Source of the DNA: Triglochin maritima
Taxonomy: Eukaryota; Streptophyta; Magnoliopsida; Alismatales; Juncaginaceae
Reading direction: 5' to 3'
Assembly: GCA_963682175.1 (NCBI GenBank)
Contig: OY821786.1
Span: 34,403,501-34,467,500, forward strand
DNA length: 64,000 bases
Positions 47,379-58,455 of this stretch are shown here, piece after piece (position 1 is the stretch's first letter; each line of letters starts with the position of its first letter). The position numbers and the translations under genes are program-made. Under the pieces are notes generated by a model. That model had not been told where the DNA came from, did not search any database, and saw nothing but the letters and a program-made list of their open reading frames with translations.

Positions 47379-49583
47379 CTATTGCTGGCTTTTCCGGAAC
47401 TCTGTTAGGACAGGATAGATGTTCTCGAATGCCGCATATGTTTCTTCTCTCACCTTAGCATTACAAGACAGTATACATTTTGTTATTCTGGAACGGATAA
47501 TAAAGAACACACTAAGCAATTAAGCCTGGGTCAGTTGCTACCTTTGCTCCAGTCAGGACTATTTTGCCGGAAACAAAGATCAAAAGCACAATTTTGGGCT
47601 GCTTCATGCGGTATATCAGACCGGGGAACAATTCCGGTTCATACTGAAAAAAGAAAGCACTTATCTATTAATGTAAATTCTAGTTTTACATCGTTATTGA
47701 TTTTAAACAACATTTGTTTGTGGTAAATGACAAGGAAACAACAATAATCAACCTATGCATGTTCAAAGAAAAAGATTTTTTTTCTTTGAAATCTATTCAA
47801 CTGCTGTTGCATTTCAAAGCAATGAAAGAAGTCACATAAGTGAAGATCAAAATGCATAGTTGGAGACATACACTTGAAAAGGGGCCATGAGAGTATGCAA
47901 GACCCTCTAGTCTTATTGGAAATTTTACATCACAAGAACCGACTATGTTCTGGATTTTAAAATCCTGCAAGAAAGAAGTATAAGTTAAGAAGCTTGCAAC
48001 AAGGAGGAATACAGAGCAAAAAAGAAAACGAACACAACATACTTTGAACTTCGCAGAAAACCCAAGCTTTTGGATGATGCGGGCATACTGAATCAAACAG
48101 AAAATGTTAGAGAAGAACTCCAAATATTTATTTATTCAGCATGACCTGCAATCAACCCAAGTACTGTGAACTTCGTACAGTACCTTCCTTGCCGCAAGTT
48201 TGGATTGTTGCTCACTTTTGGCTCCAGTACAAACCTGAGACAACATTAAAAAAATTGAGCACTAAAGCAAAAATAAGCAAAACACTTCATTATATTGAAG
48301 AGCTCATCAGTGATACCCACCATTTTCCCAGAAGCAAATATTAAAGCAGTAGTCTTGGGTTCTCTGATTCTCATAATGACAGCAGCAAAACGCTGTCAGA
48401 AACACAAACAAATTAGACATATGCCGGCGTGCCCGTGCCAAAAAAACCACTATACAGCATCCAACCAAAATGTATTGAAATGTCAGTAACAAATTCTAAG
48501 GTCAATGTGGTTTGGAATTGGACTCACCCAAGAAATGCCAACATGGATGTGAAAAATATAAAACATAACAAAATAACCAATCCATACCTTAGGATTATAC
48601 TCTGCATTGCGAGCTTGAAGAGCTATTGACTTCAGATCCAATTTGCAATCCAAATTGACAGTTGACACAATGTTCCTATACAATGAGAAAAAGCAGAAGA
48701 CACAAAATAAAGTGAAATGAAGATCCACCTTGTGGGCGACCACCAACAATACAACATAAATACACCAAATTTCGCAATGAGCTCATAACTCTTGCCCAAT
48801 TTGCATTTAATCACATTCCACATTTATACTAACATAGCTTTACAAAACCAACAATCAGCCAAATTTTCAACACCTCAAGTTGCCTTAAATAGCAACTGCC
48901 TTAAAACTCAATTACCAAAGCTGATCTTTCATCCAAAGTTTCCTGGGTTTTCCTCGATCTTACCCAAAACTACCTTTCCTCCCCTTTACCCCCAAAATTT
49001 CTTACAACAAACCCAATTTGCAACTATTCACATTGCCAAATAAAACCAATATACTTACAAAACCATCAATTAGGCATCTTTCAACATCTCAAAGTTGCCT
49101 TAAATAGCAACATCCCTAAATCGCAATTGCCAAAGCCAACCTCTTGAGCAACTTTTTTCTGGGTTTTTCTCGATCTTACCCAAAACCATTCTTCCCTTAC
49201 ACAAACCACACATCCCAGATCCAGGATTGAAAAATCGACGACTCACTGGAGGGATGCTTGGTCAAATCTTACTATAAACCCAATTTGCATTTAATCACAT
49301 TCCACAAGTAAACTAATATAGCTTTACAAACCAACAATTACTAAAAAATTCAACATCTCAAATTTGTCATAAAATGCAACCATTCTAAAACACAATTCCT
49401 AATTTTGCTGGGATTTCCTCGATCTTACACAAACAAACACCTTTACCACCAAAACCCTCTTCGCACCACAGATTCCAGGTCAAAGACTCAAAGATTGGCG
49501 ACTCACTGGAGAATAGGAACGATCCCGGACGGATGCTTGGTCAGATCCACCGGTTGGCTCCCCTCCGCAACTTGGTCAGCCAT
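47379..49583 (-). CDS. TBP: TATA-box binding protein
   Basis: Eight coding exons with perfect GT-AG borders and phases encode 200 residues, the usual plant length: 49583-49507, 48675-48588, 48392-48321, 48234-48184, 48087-48043, 47964-47872, 47643-47542 and 47453-47379. The protein starts [20 protein letters not shown] and then carries the two direct repeats of the saddle: [14 protein letters not shown] / [18 protein letters not shown] / [12 protein letters not shown] and [16 protein letters not shown] / [13 protein letters not shown] / [19 protein letters not shown] nucleates pre-initiation complexes for all three nuclear RNA polymerases in the nucleus. The phenylalanines that kink DNA are present. 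Intron 1 (831 bases) contains tandem duplications that copied part of exon 1. A decayed relative lies at 59210-60222. Confidence 0.97.
48795..49530. repeat. Three-fold tandem duplication in TBP intron 1
   Basis: Three blocks (about 48795-49040, 49045-49262 and 49263-49530) share TTGCATTTAATCACATTCCA, AGCTTTACAAA, TTCAACATCTCAAA and CTCGATCTTAC in order. Copy two ends with a shortened exon-1 piece (minus strand TTTGACCAAGCATCCCTCCA followed by GTGAGT, 49241-49268), which lacks about 15 coding bases. The duplications therefore included the exon-1 donor site. Confidence 0.8.
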
Positions 49584-51616
49584 CCAAACCCTAGCCCACC
49601 ACCAACCCACCCACGATCCGACCTTTCCCCCTGAATCCGACCGAAAAGAACCAAACCCTAGATTGGAGGGACGGGAGGGGCGAATCGAAGCGGGAAAGGT
49701 GGGGAATTGGGGTTTTGGGGCGCGAGGATTTGAAAAAAAATGATCTTTATAGGTTTGGAAGACGAGATCTAAGCGGATTTAGGAGGAGAGAGAAAGTTAG
49801 GGTTTGTGGCGGTGACGGGATTCGAGAGGCTTCCCCTTTTCTACTTTCACAAGAGTATTTATAGAGATCCGGGATCCGGAAACCGCTCCAGCAGGTTATC
49901 GGGGGTTTCACCGGTTGCAACCGGTTTCTCTGATAATCGGGTTGGATTCGATCCGATTATGAGGAACAATTTGTATTTCTGCCCTAGGTATGGTGGAAAT
50001 GTTATACGTTAACTTACAATAAGAATTCTTCTTCCACATTGATTTATCCATCCGTCCGGAAACCTAACTTTTGGCATATCACATAGTAGTCAATGGGTTG
50101 GACGATCATCCTATATTTTTTATTCTTTTGGATTGATTCCGACGTTTACATTTTGAAGAACTTACGTGAATCCGATCTCCCTAACATTTTGAACATTTTT
50201 AGTTTCAATCTTATTGAATACTTTCGAATACCAATAATAAAATAGACGAATGAAATTTTGTACAATTAATCTAGCATAGAAGTATCAATTTACCCACTTA
50301 TTGGTAAAATACGTAATTATACTTTAACTCAAAATAAATGAGTGAATTCTCAAAAAAAAAACATATGGTCTTTAAAAATTCCAACTCCCTTGACATCGAT
50401 TCTTACGTTTTGAATTTTTTAACATCAGAAACATTAAGCTGGTCATAGACTAACTTTTCATTGGATGTTGGATTTTAAGTATATTGTATGTAAGTTGTAA
50501 CTACACTTCAGATGTTGACTTTTTTGCAGCTGGGAAAAAGGGTGTCTTAAAAATGAAAAGCCGCCGAAATGAAACTTATAAATTGTTTGTCCCAGGAATG
50601 CACATTGAGTCAACATCAGCTAAATAGCAAAAATGATTCATACACGAAGAGTTACTTAAATTATTGAATAGTTTGCTTAACCACATCCCACTTATCACAA
50701 GTTATAACAAGGGTGAGGATGAGTATCAAACTTGCATCCTTCTCACCTCGTTCATTTAGTCTTCAAATTGGGTGTATTTTCCTAAAGTTAAGTGCACCAT
50801 TTCGTAAAATAAGCGAAGGTATTGATATTTTGTAGTTTTTCCTACACGTACCAATGCAATAGGTATGCATAATCAGTACTTAGTATAGTACATATACATG
50901 ATGAGCAACGTCTTCAAGTACAATTTTTTTTTTAAAATTGATCAGTAATTTTCATTATTTAGATGGATTATGTAAAACCCCTCACCGATCAAAAAGTGTC
51001 ACGCGAAAAAACATTGCGTGCCGACGGTGTTTGGTGCAGCATAATTATGTTGAAGAATTTAGATCAGTTCTATAGAACCTGAAAATAAATAAATGCAACT
51101 GTTACGCATTTTAAAAGCAACCAATCTTCAAAAAAAAATCAACGGAATTATAACATTACATCAATATAATAAACAGTAAGATAGAGAGAGCTAACTAAAA
51201 CTAAGCCCAGTAGAACGCCAAATGAAGTCAAAAACACTTTAAATCCAACAACATTAAGTAGTCTTAAGGCGTGATTAAATCCCACTACTGGACACTTTAA
51301 ACGGATGAACCAATGGGAATCTTCTGGGACCCAACAATGAGTGATGCCAAAAGATATTGAAGTCCTGGCCTTCTGGAAAGATCAAACATACTCTAGTCTA
51401 GCTGCTTCCAAAGTGGAAACAAAAGTTAGCCATATTAAATTATTAATTGTAATCTTAGCAGATTTTGTGACATTTGCTACATTTGTTTACACAATCTCCT
51501 TGATCTGATATCATCATAAATAAATATATATAAACTGAGATTCAATGGCACACATTACAGAGCTTACGAGACAACTAAATCTTTTTCACTACACAAGACA
51601 TTGTCATCAGAGAAGA
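49584..51616. other. TBP upstream region and intergenic DNA
   Basis: The first 250 bases should hold the TBP 5'UTR and promoter. The rest is AT-rich without recognised exons or repeats. Confidence 0.45.
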
Positions 51617-51735
51617 TTAGCAAGAATCGTCGAAGAATTTTTCTAAGAATTTTTGTGTTGCATTTGATTGTGTCATTCTGGAAGAAACAATCATGGTTGC
51701 ACCCTCTATTTCAAAATCCACAACTGATCCTCCAC
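51617..51735 (-). other. Candidate 3'-terminal exon of an unidentified gene
   Basis: After an acceptor ATTTTCAG the minus strand is open in phase: GGSVVDFEIEGATMIVSSRM, then TQSNATQKFLEKFFDDSC and a TAA at 51617-51619. The residue mix looks protein-like, but I recognise no family and could not find convincing upstream exons. It may be chance or the last exon of a snoRNA host transcript. Confidence 0.2.
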
Positions 51736-52193
51736 CTGAAAATCATGACTGGTTATTTGTGAGATGAATAGCAACAGCAAGTAATATTAAAACTCACTTC
51801 ATTAACATGTTTGAATCGTATAGAACAAGACCAGTAGACATAATATACATCGTATAGATACGTGGATACGATATTTTTTGCGACATAGTATATGAACCAA
51901 CTTCAGCTAACCCAGAAGTAACAGCAAATGACCATACTAATTTCACCATTGTTTTATCAGGATATTTGAGACGAAGTATCAAATGCGTATCCAATATTTT
52001 ATATCAAACACAAAACAACTTGCAGTCTTGAAACAGAAACATCAGTCTGTGATAATAGATTGTCCAAAACCACGGTTTCGTCAGCAATAGCCGTAAAGGC
52101 CCTACATTTTTGTAGGAAAAGGACCATTTCATTCTGAACAGTGAAAGTAGGCTAATAACTGATATAGAAACAGTGTTGTATGGTGTTTTAAGG

Positions 52194-52274
52194 GAACCTC
52201 GGCGATATTGGTGATTAAAGTCAAGTGGGCATTCCCATCAAGAGTAGCAAAATACTGTCAAACATCACTGGCTC
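52194..52274 (-). ncRNA. U24-like C/D box snoRNA, degenerate copy
   Basis: On the minus strand the terminal stem is GAGCC/GGTTC, box C is GTGATGT and box D is CCGA (consensus CTGA). The internal guide TTTGCTACT is kept, but the second guide reads CACCAATATC instead of CACCAAGATC. It aligns along its whole length with the better copy at 57634-57718. The changed box D and guide suggest it is decaying or has changed target. Confidence 0.65.
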
Positions 52275-52370
52275 AAACCATAACCAACTGAAGGAAAACG
52301 GGGGAAAAAACAAAAAAACCACCCACTTGTACCAACAAATAGTATAACTTAAACTCGGCATGTCTGAAAC

Positions 52371-52642
52371 TAGGACTGAGCAACAACCGGTCCGGTCTGG
52401 TTTTTTTGGGCCGGTCGGTCCGGACTGGACCCAACCGGTCCGGACCGGAACCGAATTGGCTCCGGTTCCCGGACCGAAGACTGGTCTGAATTTATTTTTA
52501 TTTTTATTTTTAAGGTAAAAAACCCAGACCGGACCGGTCCGGACCCAACCAGTCCGGTCTTCGGTCCGGACCCAACCGGTCTGGTCATTGGTCTGGGGTC
52601 CGGACCCGATCTAGTTCAGGTCGGACCGGTTGCACAGCCCTA
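52371..52642. mobile_element. hAT-like miniature element (272 bp)
   Basis: A perfect 8-bp target duplication TCTGAAAC (52363-52370 and 52643-52650) flanks ends TAGGACTGAGCAACAACCGG and (reverse complement) TAGGGCTGTGCAACCGGTCC. The interior consists of many CCGGTCCGGAC motifs around a T-rich centre and could fold on itself. It inserted inside the snoRNA block. Confidence 0.88.
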
Positions 52643-52757
52643 TCTGAAACAAAAACAATAGAGAAAAAGAAGAAGAAACAAATGGTGATGGACCATAAAT
52701 AGCTTACCAAAAAACATGTTCACAAACAATGATTGACACATGAAAGATTGGGTTGTA

Positions 52758-52894
52758 GAATATATCTACCTTGTCACCGAAAATCCTATGGGAAGGATAA
52801 TCAGAGCTAAAGGCAGAAATTTATTTTGCCTAATGATAGATCCACTGAAGCATTGGTGTTTAGTACACAACAACAGAGACTTGCAATATCATGC
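52758..52894 (-). ncRNA. H/ACA-like small RNA, copy 1
   Basis: Minus strand, about 137 nt. It shares the family blocks ATTGCAAGTCTCTGTTG, GGATCTATCATTAGGCAA, TTTCTGCCTTTAGCTCTGAT and TTTTCGGTGACAAGGTAGAT. The lower stem of the 5' hairpin is weakened here (CATGAT against TTCAGTG). The 3' end after the closing stem reads ATA rather than ACA. Confidence 0.5.
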
Positions 52895-52995
52895 TTATCC
52901 AAATCCAACAAAGAGAATGTATGAAACCAACACAAACAAAACCAATCAACAAATATAGATGACCCGCAAGAAATGAGCTATTCAATAAAAACTTT

Positions 52996-53138
52996 AAATG
53001 TATCTACCTTGTCACCGAAATATCCCATGCAAAGAGGATAATCAGAGCTAAAGGCAGAAACCATATTGCCTAATGATAGATTCCCTAAAGCATTGGGAGT
53101 GTTGAAATCCACAGCAAGAGAGAATTGCAATATTAGGC
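52996..53138 (-). ncRNA. H/ACA-like small RNA, copy 2
   Basis: Minus strand, about 143 nt. The 5' hairpin closes with CCTAA/TTAGG where copy 3 has CCTGA/TCAGG, a compensatory change. The 3' hairpin closes ATCTATC/GGTAGAT and is followed by ACATTT, a standard ACA box three bases from the end. Confidence 0.58.
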
Positions 53139-53862
53139 TTGTCCTAACCCAGACATTGAAAGGAAAAAAAACTAAAAGGATACCCAAACTTTACAAGAAG
53201 AAACAACATGGTACAATAACGAAAGTAAAATAGTTATGATATGTAAATAAACTAATCAAACTTAATATATGTTATGATATGTAAATAAACTAATCAAAAA
53301 TTATGGGAACAGATGCATCAGCAAGAAATGCCATGTATAAACTGTGTAGAACAATATCCTGAATATTCAATAGCAACAGAACTTACAGATAAAACCACCA
53401 TGATAGCCACCACCATCTTCATTTGTCATGACTCTGGCACCACATTGATTATTGCCAACCCTTCTTCTCGAACAGACAAAAATTCAAATCTTCTAATTTT
53501 ATACATGCCTCAAAGCTTTTCAAATATCTTACATAAGCTATAAAAATGATAAATTGAAGAAAAAAACATTTGAATCGGTAACGTATGTGCACATGAGAAT
53601 ATGTGCTCATCATTGAGAACTATGACGTTACAGTATATACATTATCAATAGAAAGGCCAGACTAAATCAAGATACAATCAACCCACATGCATAAACCAGT
53701 TAGTGCACTAACCACAACACAGAATACATATATAATATGCAATCGGCAAGGTTGTAAATAATAATTTGACCATAAAACTGTGTAAAGTGTAAAAAATATA
53801 CAATGAGTAGATTAGAGCAAGAAAGCCATCAAGCAGTGCAACTTACTTCCATAAAGCAAAAA
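53139..53862. other. Region between the snoRNA block and the PPR gene
   Basis: Should contain the PPR 3'UTR. A 30-base segment TATGATATGTAAATAAACTA is directly repeated at 53235 and 53275. No exon was accepted. Confidence 0.45.
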
Positions 53863-56800
53863 TTACCAGTAATTTCCACAAGAACATCTCCCATCTTTGA
53901 AATGATGAAACCTGTTGGCATCTCTGACTATGATTACCCTTCCGACGACACTCGAGACATATTTCAACCACGTATGGCAGTCATTGCAGACACGAAGATT
54001 TTTCATCACGTGGATTGGTGCCTGCGATGACAAACTGATAAGCCCAAAAGCAACAGCAAGTTTTTTCGCTGTGAACAAGCATGCTCGGATCCTTTAGCTC
54101 CTGCTCCATATCATGCAATATACTCTCATTGTCTCGGGCATACCCAAGTTGAGCTGCCCTCTTGTCTAAATTCTCCAGAAACATGTAAATCTCATCTGAA
54201 CATGGATGCAACCTGTCGCCCGCGAAGAAAGCGTGGATGGAATTTTTTGCCTCAATCCAACTACGACCTGGCTCCTTTCTTACTCCTCTATTTTTCATCA
54301 TCTGTCTAACTTTGTCCCTGAGATCCCATTTTCGGGCCACAGCATATATATTTGACAGAAGGACGTAAGTTGCTGAATCTTGAGGTTCCAAAGCTAGGAG
54401 GTGGTTCGCAGCAAGTTCCCCAATTGCAATATTTTTATGAACACGACATGCACTTAGAAGGGTCCTCCATACCATAGCATCGGGGGCAACTGGCATATCG
54501 TATATGAACTTTTTTGCCTTTTCTAATTGACCAGCTCGCCCAAGAATATCAACCACGCAAGCGTAATGCTCTGACTTTGGTGTTATACAGTATTCCTCGG
54601 TCATTAGCTTGAAGTAGCTGAGCCCTTCATTAACCAATCCAACATGGCTGCAAGCAGAAAGTACACCCATAAAAGTGATGTGATTGGGCTTGAGATCTTC
54701 TAGCTTTATCTGCTCAAAAAGTTCAAGGACTTGGGAACCATATCCATGCTGAGAGTAGCCTGTGATCATGGCATTCCATGACACTTCATTTCTTTCAAAC
54801 ATAAGAGAGAACTCCTTCCTTGAGTCCTCGATGTTGCCGCATTTCGAATATAGTGTGATTAAGGCATTGCCAGCTTCTGTTTCGGAATCATAACCAGTTT
54901 TAATCATTCTACCATGGATCTGCATCCCTGGTTTAGCGTCAGCAATATTAGCACACGTGCTAACGACAGATCCAAAAGTGAATAAGTTGGCAGGGGCACC
55001 GTCACGGTTCATCTGAACAAAAACCTTCAACGCTTCCTCACAATTCCCACTTTGCGCAAATCCAGATATTAACCCGTTCCATGACACATCATTTCTAGCC
55101 TCAATATTGTTAAAGGAAGAATATGCATCACTTAGCCTACCACATCTTGCATAAAGACTCACCAGTGCATTCCCAATAGACAGATCTTTAGAATAGCCCA
55201 AGACAATTGCATGGCCTTGAAGTTGCAATCCTCTCTTGATAGATTGGATACCTGCGCACGCGCTCAAAGCACTTGAAAGTCCAATGTTGTCCGGCTGAAT
55301 ACCGTGAAGCTGCATTTCTTCAAATGTTTTTAGGGCTTCCACGTACAATTCATGTTGAACATAGCCAGCAATCATTGCAGTCCATGAGACAACATCTTTC
55401 TCCATCAGCCTGCCAAGAATCTCTCTTGCAGTCTTCAGTCTTCCACACTTCGCATACATATCTATCAAGGTGCTGGTAACATAAACATTAGGCTCAAACC
55501 CATTCTTTATAACAAGGTTGTGAATTTGTTCACCGAGATGAAGAGCACCTAATGATGTACATGTTCTCAATATGCTAGGATATGTATATTGGTTCGGTTT
55601 GATATCCATAACTTGCATGAGAGAAAACAGACTAAATGATTTTTGTAATTCACCTGTACGACCATAAGCCATGAGCATCACATTCCACAATACCACATTT
55701 TCTCTCCGTGTGGTGATAAAAAACTCATGGGCAGTTTCAACATCACCACAGTTAACATAAAAATCAAGAAGTGAACCTTCAATGATTATATCCAAGGACA
55801 AACCAGCTTTCACCACGTACGAATGCAGCTGCAATCCCTGGACAGTATGTCCAATAGAAGCACAAGCACTTAAAACGCTTGCCACAGTCACACAATCTGG
55901 CTTCAGGCCCAAATTTTGCATCTCTTTGAAAAGCCTAAGAGCCTTCTCACCATTCCCGAGTTGAGCATGGCTTGATATCAGCGAGTTGTATGTGATACGA
56001 TCCGTGGATGACATTTTTTGAAAAATCTGTTCCGCAGCATCCACACTCCCACTTCTGGAGTAGAGGGAAACAAGAGCATTGCAAACATAAGTTTCGGAAC
56101 ACAATCCCCACTTAACAGATTGAGCGTGGACCTGCTTCCCATTCTCGAATAGTTTGGCTTTGGTGCAAGCACTCAACACACTCGAAAGTGCATAAGTGGT
56201 GGGAACCACTTCCATACAGCACATTTCAGAGTACAACCGAATTGCTTCTTCTTCCATCTCATTCTGAGAAAAAGCCGAAATCATGGCAACCCATGAGGTC
56301 CGGTCCCGGGAACTCAACTCCTTGAATACCAACCATGCCGATTTAACGGAGCCTTTTTTTGCATAGTAATCCAGCAAAGGGTTCCCAGGAATGGAGTCTT
56401 TACCCAATCCGTACTGAATTAGTTTAGCATGTAGCTGCTCAACGAAATGCACAGAAATATTATTAACAGTACAAGACCTGAGGATGGCAGCAAAGATATC
56501 AGAGTCGAGCAGCTCGTCGTATTCACCAGCTTTGCTCAGCATCTCTGCAAAACAAATACAACCCTGACGGACAAGCTTTCTCGATAAAAATCCCAAAATT
56601 AAACGATTCCAGCAGCGAAAACTTCTATAAGGCATTGCATCAAACAATTTGAGGGCATCATCAAAGCGACTATGATCAATATAAATATCAAGAAGGCGTT
56701 CACAAAGAACAAAATTGCCATCAAACCCAAGTTTCAGAATCTTTGCATGAATCCTCTGAGCATCAGAAACTAACCCATGATTAAAACAGCCGTCCAACAG

Positions 56801-57208
56801 CCAACTGTAAGTGTTTAGATCAGCACGAACACCATTTTGTTCCATCAAGTTGAGATACAGAAATCCATTTCTACTCTTATCTTCCTCACAATCAACTCGA
56901 ATTTCTCCATTAGATGTCTCCTTGAATGCAGAAACAATCGGAAGGGTACAGGTACTCCGAAGTTTTCCCAAGACGCACTTAAAATTCAATAAGGGGTGTC
57001 AAAAGTTGAACGCTAACAACTAAATAATGTAACAAATTGGAAAATTTGGATTTAACAAGGCTCTTACCCTGGAGTGAGCAATTGTGGACAGCAGTCTTCC
57101 AGAACATGAACTTCTTGGCAAGAAAGAGAACGGAAGGGAATGATACTGACACAAGAAGGGTTGACGGCAAGAGAGACACAAAACCTCATGCCCCAGCTGC
57201 ATCGGCAT
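53863..57208 (-). CDS. PLS-type PPR protein with DYW domain, frameshifted
   Basis: Proposed exons are 57208-57068 and 56977-53863, separated by a 90-base intron, giving about 1084 residues if the frameshift is ignored. The first exon starts [14 protein letters not shown] and is rich in Ser, Arg and Leu without acidic clusters, like an organelle presequence. Successive P, L and S repeats follow (for example [40 protein letters not shown]), then E motifs and a DYW domain ([27 protein letters not shown]). Such proteins bind organellar RNA and direct C-to-U editing. It resembles Arabidopsis At4g13650 from memory. An extra A in a run of six (54061-54066) shifts frame just after HSEK, so the predicted product ends in 26 unrelated residues and lacks the second zinc site. 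The large single-frame ORF beginning at 56989 has TTG, not ATG, which is why I use the upstream exon. Confidence 0.88.
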
Positions 57209-57633
57209 TTAACAGTAAAAAGAAAAGTAATACTGAGATGTACAACAAAGTAGAAGTGCAACCAAAAAAAATACTATGGATTGAATATTATTGATGGTAA
57301 AAGTAGGTACTCGAGCTTACTGATAAAAAGAGACAGAAGGTACCCGAGCCCTACAAATTTGTATACACAACAATAATTTGCCTAAGCAAGTATGAAGTAT
57401 GTTATCTGAAGCTATAAACACACAATTCGGTAAAATAAAAAAAATTGCTGATGAAATAGTGTTGACAACAAATTTAATACAAAGGTATAAAACACTTAAG
57501 AGAAAAGGGATTTGTGTAACCATATGACCTTCAAAAATTATGAGAAAATATTTTTTATCGCTAAAAGCCTAAAACTTATGAGAAATTATGACCCGAAAAA
57601 CCAAAAAAACATAAAAGTAGAAAATATAAATTA

Positions 57634-57718
57634 GAGCCTCAGAGATCTTGGTGATTAAAGGTCGTCACATGGTCATCCCCATCAAGAGTAGCAAATAAAT
57701 TTCTACCATCATTGGCTC
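57634..57718 (-). ncRNA. U24: U24 C/D box snoRNA
   Basis: Minus strand, 85 nt. The terminal stem GAGCC/GGCTC encloses box C ATGATGG and box D CTGA. The element before box D, CACCAAGATCT, complements the conserved 25S rRNA sequence AGATCTTGGTG, and the internal element TATTTGCTACT complements AGTAGCAAATA a few bases further along the same rRNA. With the five-nucleotide rule, the box-D guide points at the C of GATC, and the internal guide at the A or G of AGTAG. These are the sites known for U24 (yeast Cm1437, Am1449, Gm1450), so the identification rests on two independent guides plus both boxes. C/D snoRNAs direct 2'-O-methylation in the nucleolus. Confidence 0.88.
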
Positions 57719-57978
57719 AATACTCAATAGTCATCATTAGACCCAACCATACACAAGAATGCTCATATTAGAACCAATAACAAATAGGGCATGAAATGTT
57801 AAAATTCAAATACCAATCGGAATTTGGAAGTAGCTGATTAGATATCACTTGGTAAAAATCATTCGGAATCTGAACATTTGTTCATCATCCACATTAAAAA
57901 ACAAAACCTACCAAAATCAGTAGAAAGGACCAACAAAAGTATCCTCTTTTACGTAAAGAGTAATCAGCAAAAGTTAAA

Positions 57979-58120
57979 ATATATATCTACTTTGTCACCG
58001 AAAATCCTATCAAAATTAGGACCATCAGAGCTAAAAGCAGAAATCCATATTGCCTGATGATAGATTCCCTGATGCATTAGTTTGTAAAACAAAAGGCAAC
58101 AGAGAATTGCAATATCAGGC
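57979..58120 (-). ncRNA. H/ACA-like small RNA, copy 3
   Basis: Minus strand, 142 nt. The 5' hairpin closes with CCTGAT/ATCAGG, has an internal loop ATTGCAATTCTC and an upper stem TTTGT/ACAAA unique to this copy. The 3' hairpin (ATCTATC/GTAGAT) has an inner TCCTA/TAGGA stem and ends in ATA. Confidence 0.58.
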
Positions 58121-58227
58121 TTTTACAAGTGAAACACGGTTGAGGTGTGCGTTTAACACCTGAGCAAGAACATCCGACAAATAGAATGAGTGAATAACTA
58201 TTACATTGAAAGTGATGACAAAAATAT

Positions 58228-58378
58228 ACATATATCTCTACCTTGTCACCAACAAATCCCGTAAATAAAGAAAAGGATTATCAGAGCTAAAGGCAGAAAT
58301 TTATATTGCCTAATGATAGATTTCCTGATGCAGTAATGTTTCTAAGAAACCCAGCAACAAAAAATTGCAATATCAGGC
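58228..58378 (-). ncRNA. H/ACA-like small RNA, copy 4
   Basis: Minus strand, about 151 nt. The lower stem CCTGAT/ATCAGG is kept, and the upper stem of the 5' hairpin is GTTTC/GAAAC, different in sequence but paired as in the other copies. The 3' closing stem contains an extra CT (GGTAGAGATAT), so its 3' end is uncertain. Confidence 0.53.
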
Positions 58379-58455
58379 TTTCCCTATTCAAACGTAGAAG
58401 AAATAACTTACCAAAAATATCAAATATAAAAAGAATGTACTTTTAACGAAAATGC

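Noticed and set aside
53400..53520. Exon-like stretch on the minus strand (GNNQCGARVMTNEDGGGYHG)
   Set aside because: More than one frame is open, no convincing acceptor fits the attractive frame, and no family was recognised.
53981..56989. PPR protein read as a single 1002-residue frame from 56989
   Set aside because: The codon at 56987-56989 is TTG with an in-frame stop just upstream, and the frame ends in an artefactual tail after the homopolymer frameshift. The two-exon model fits better.
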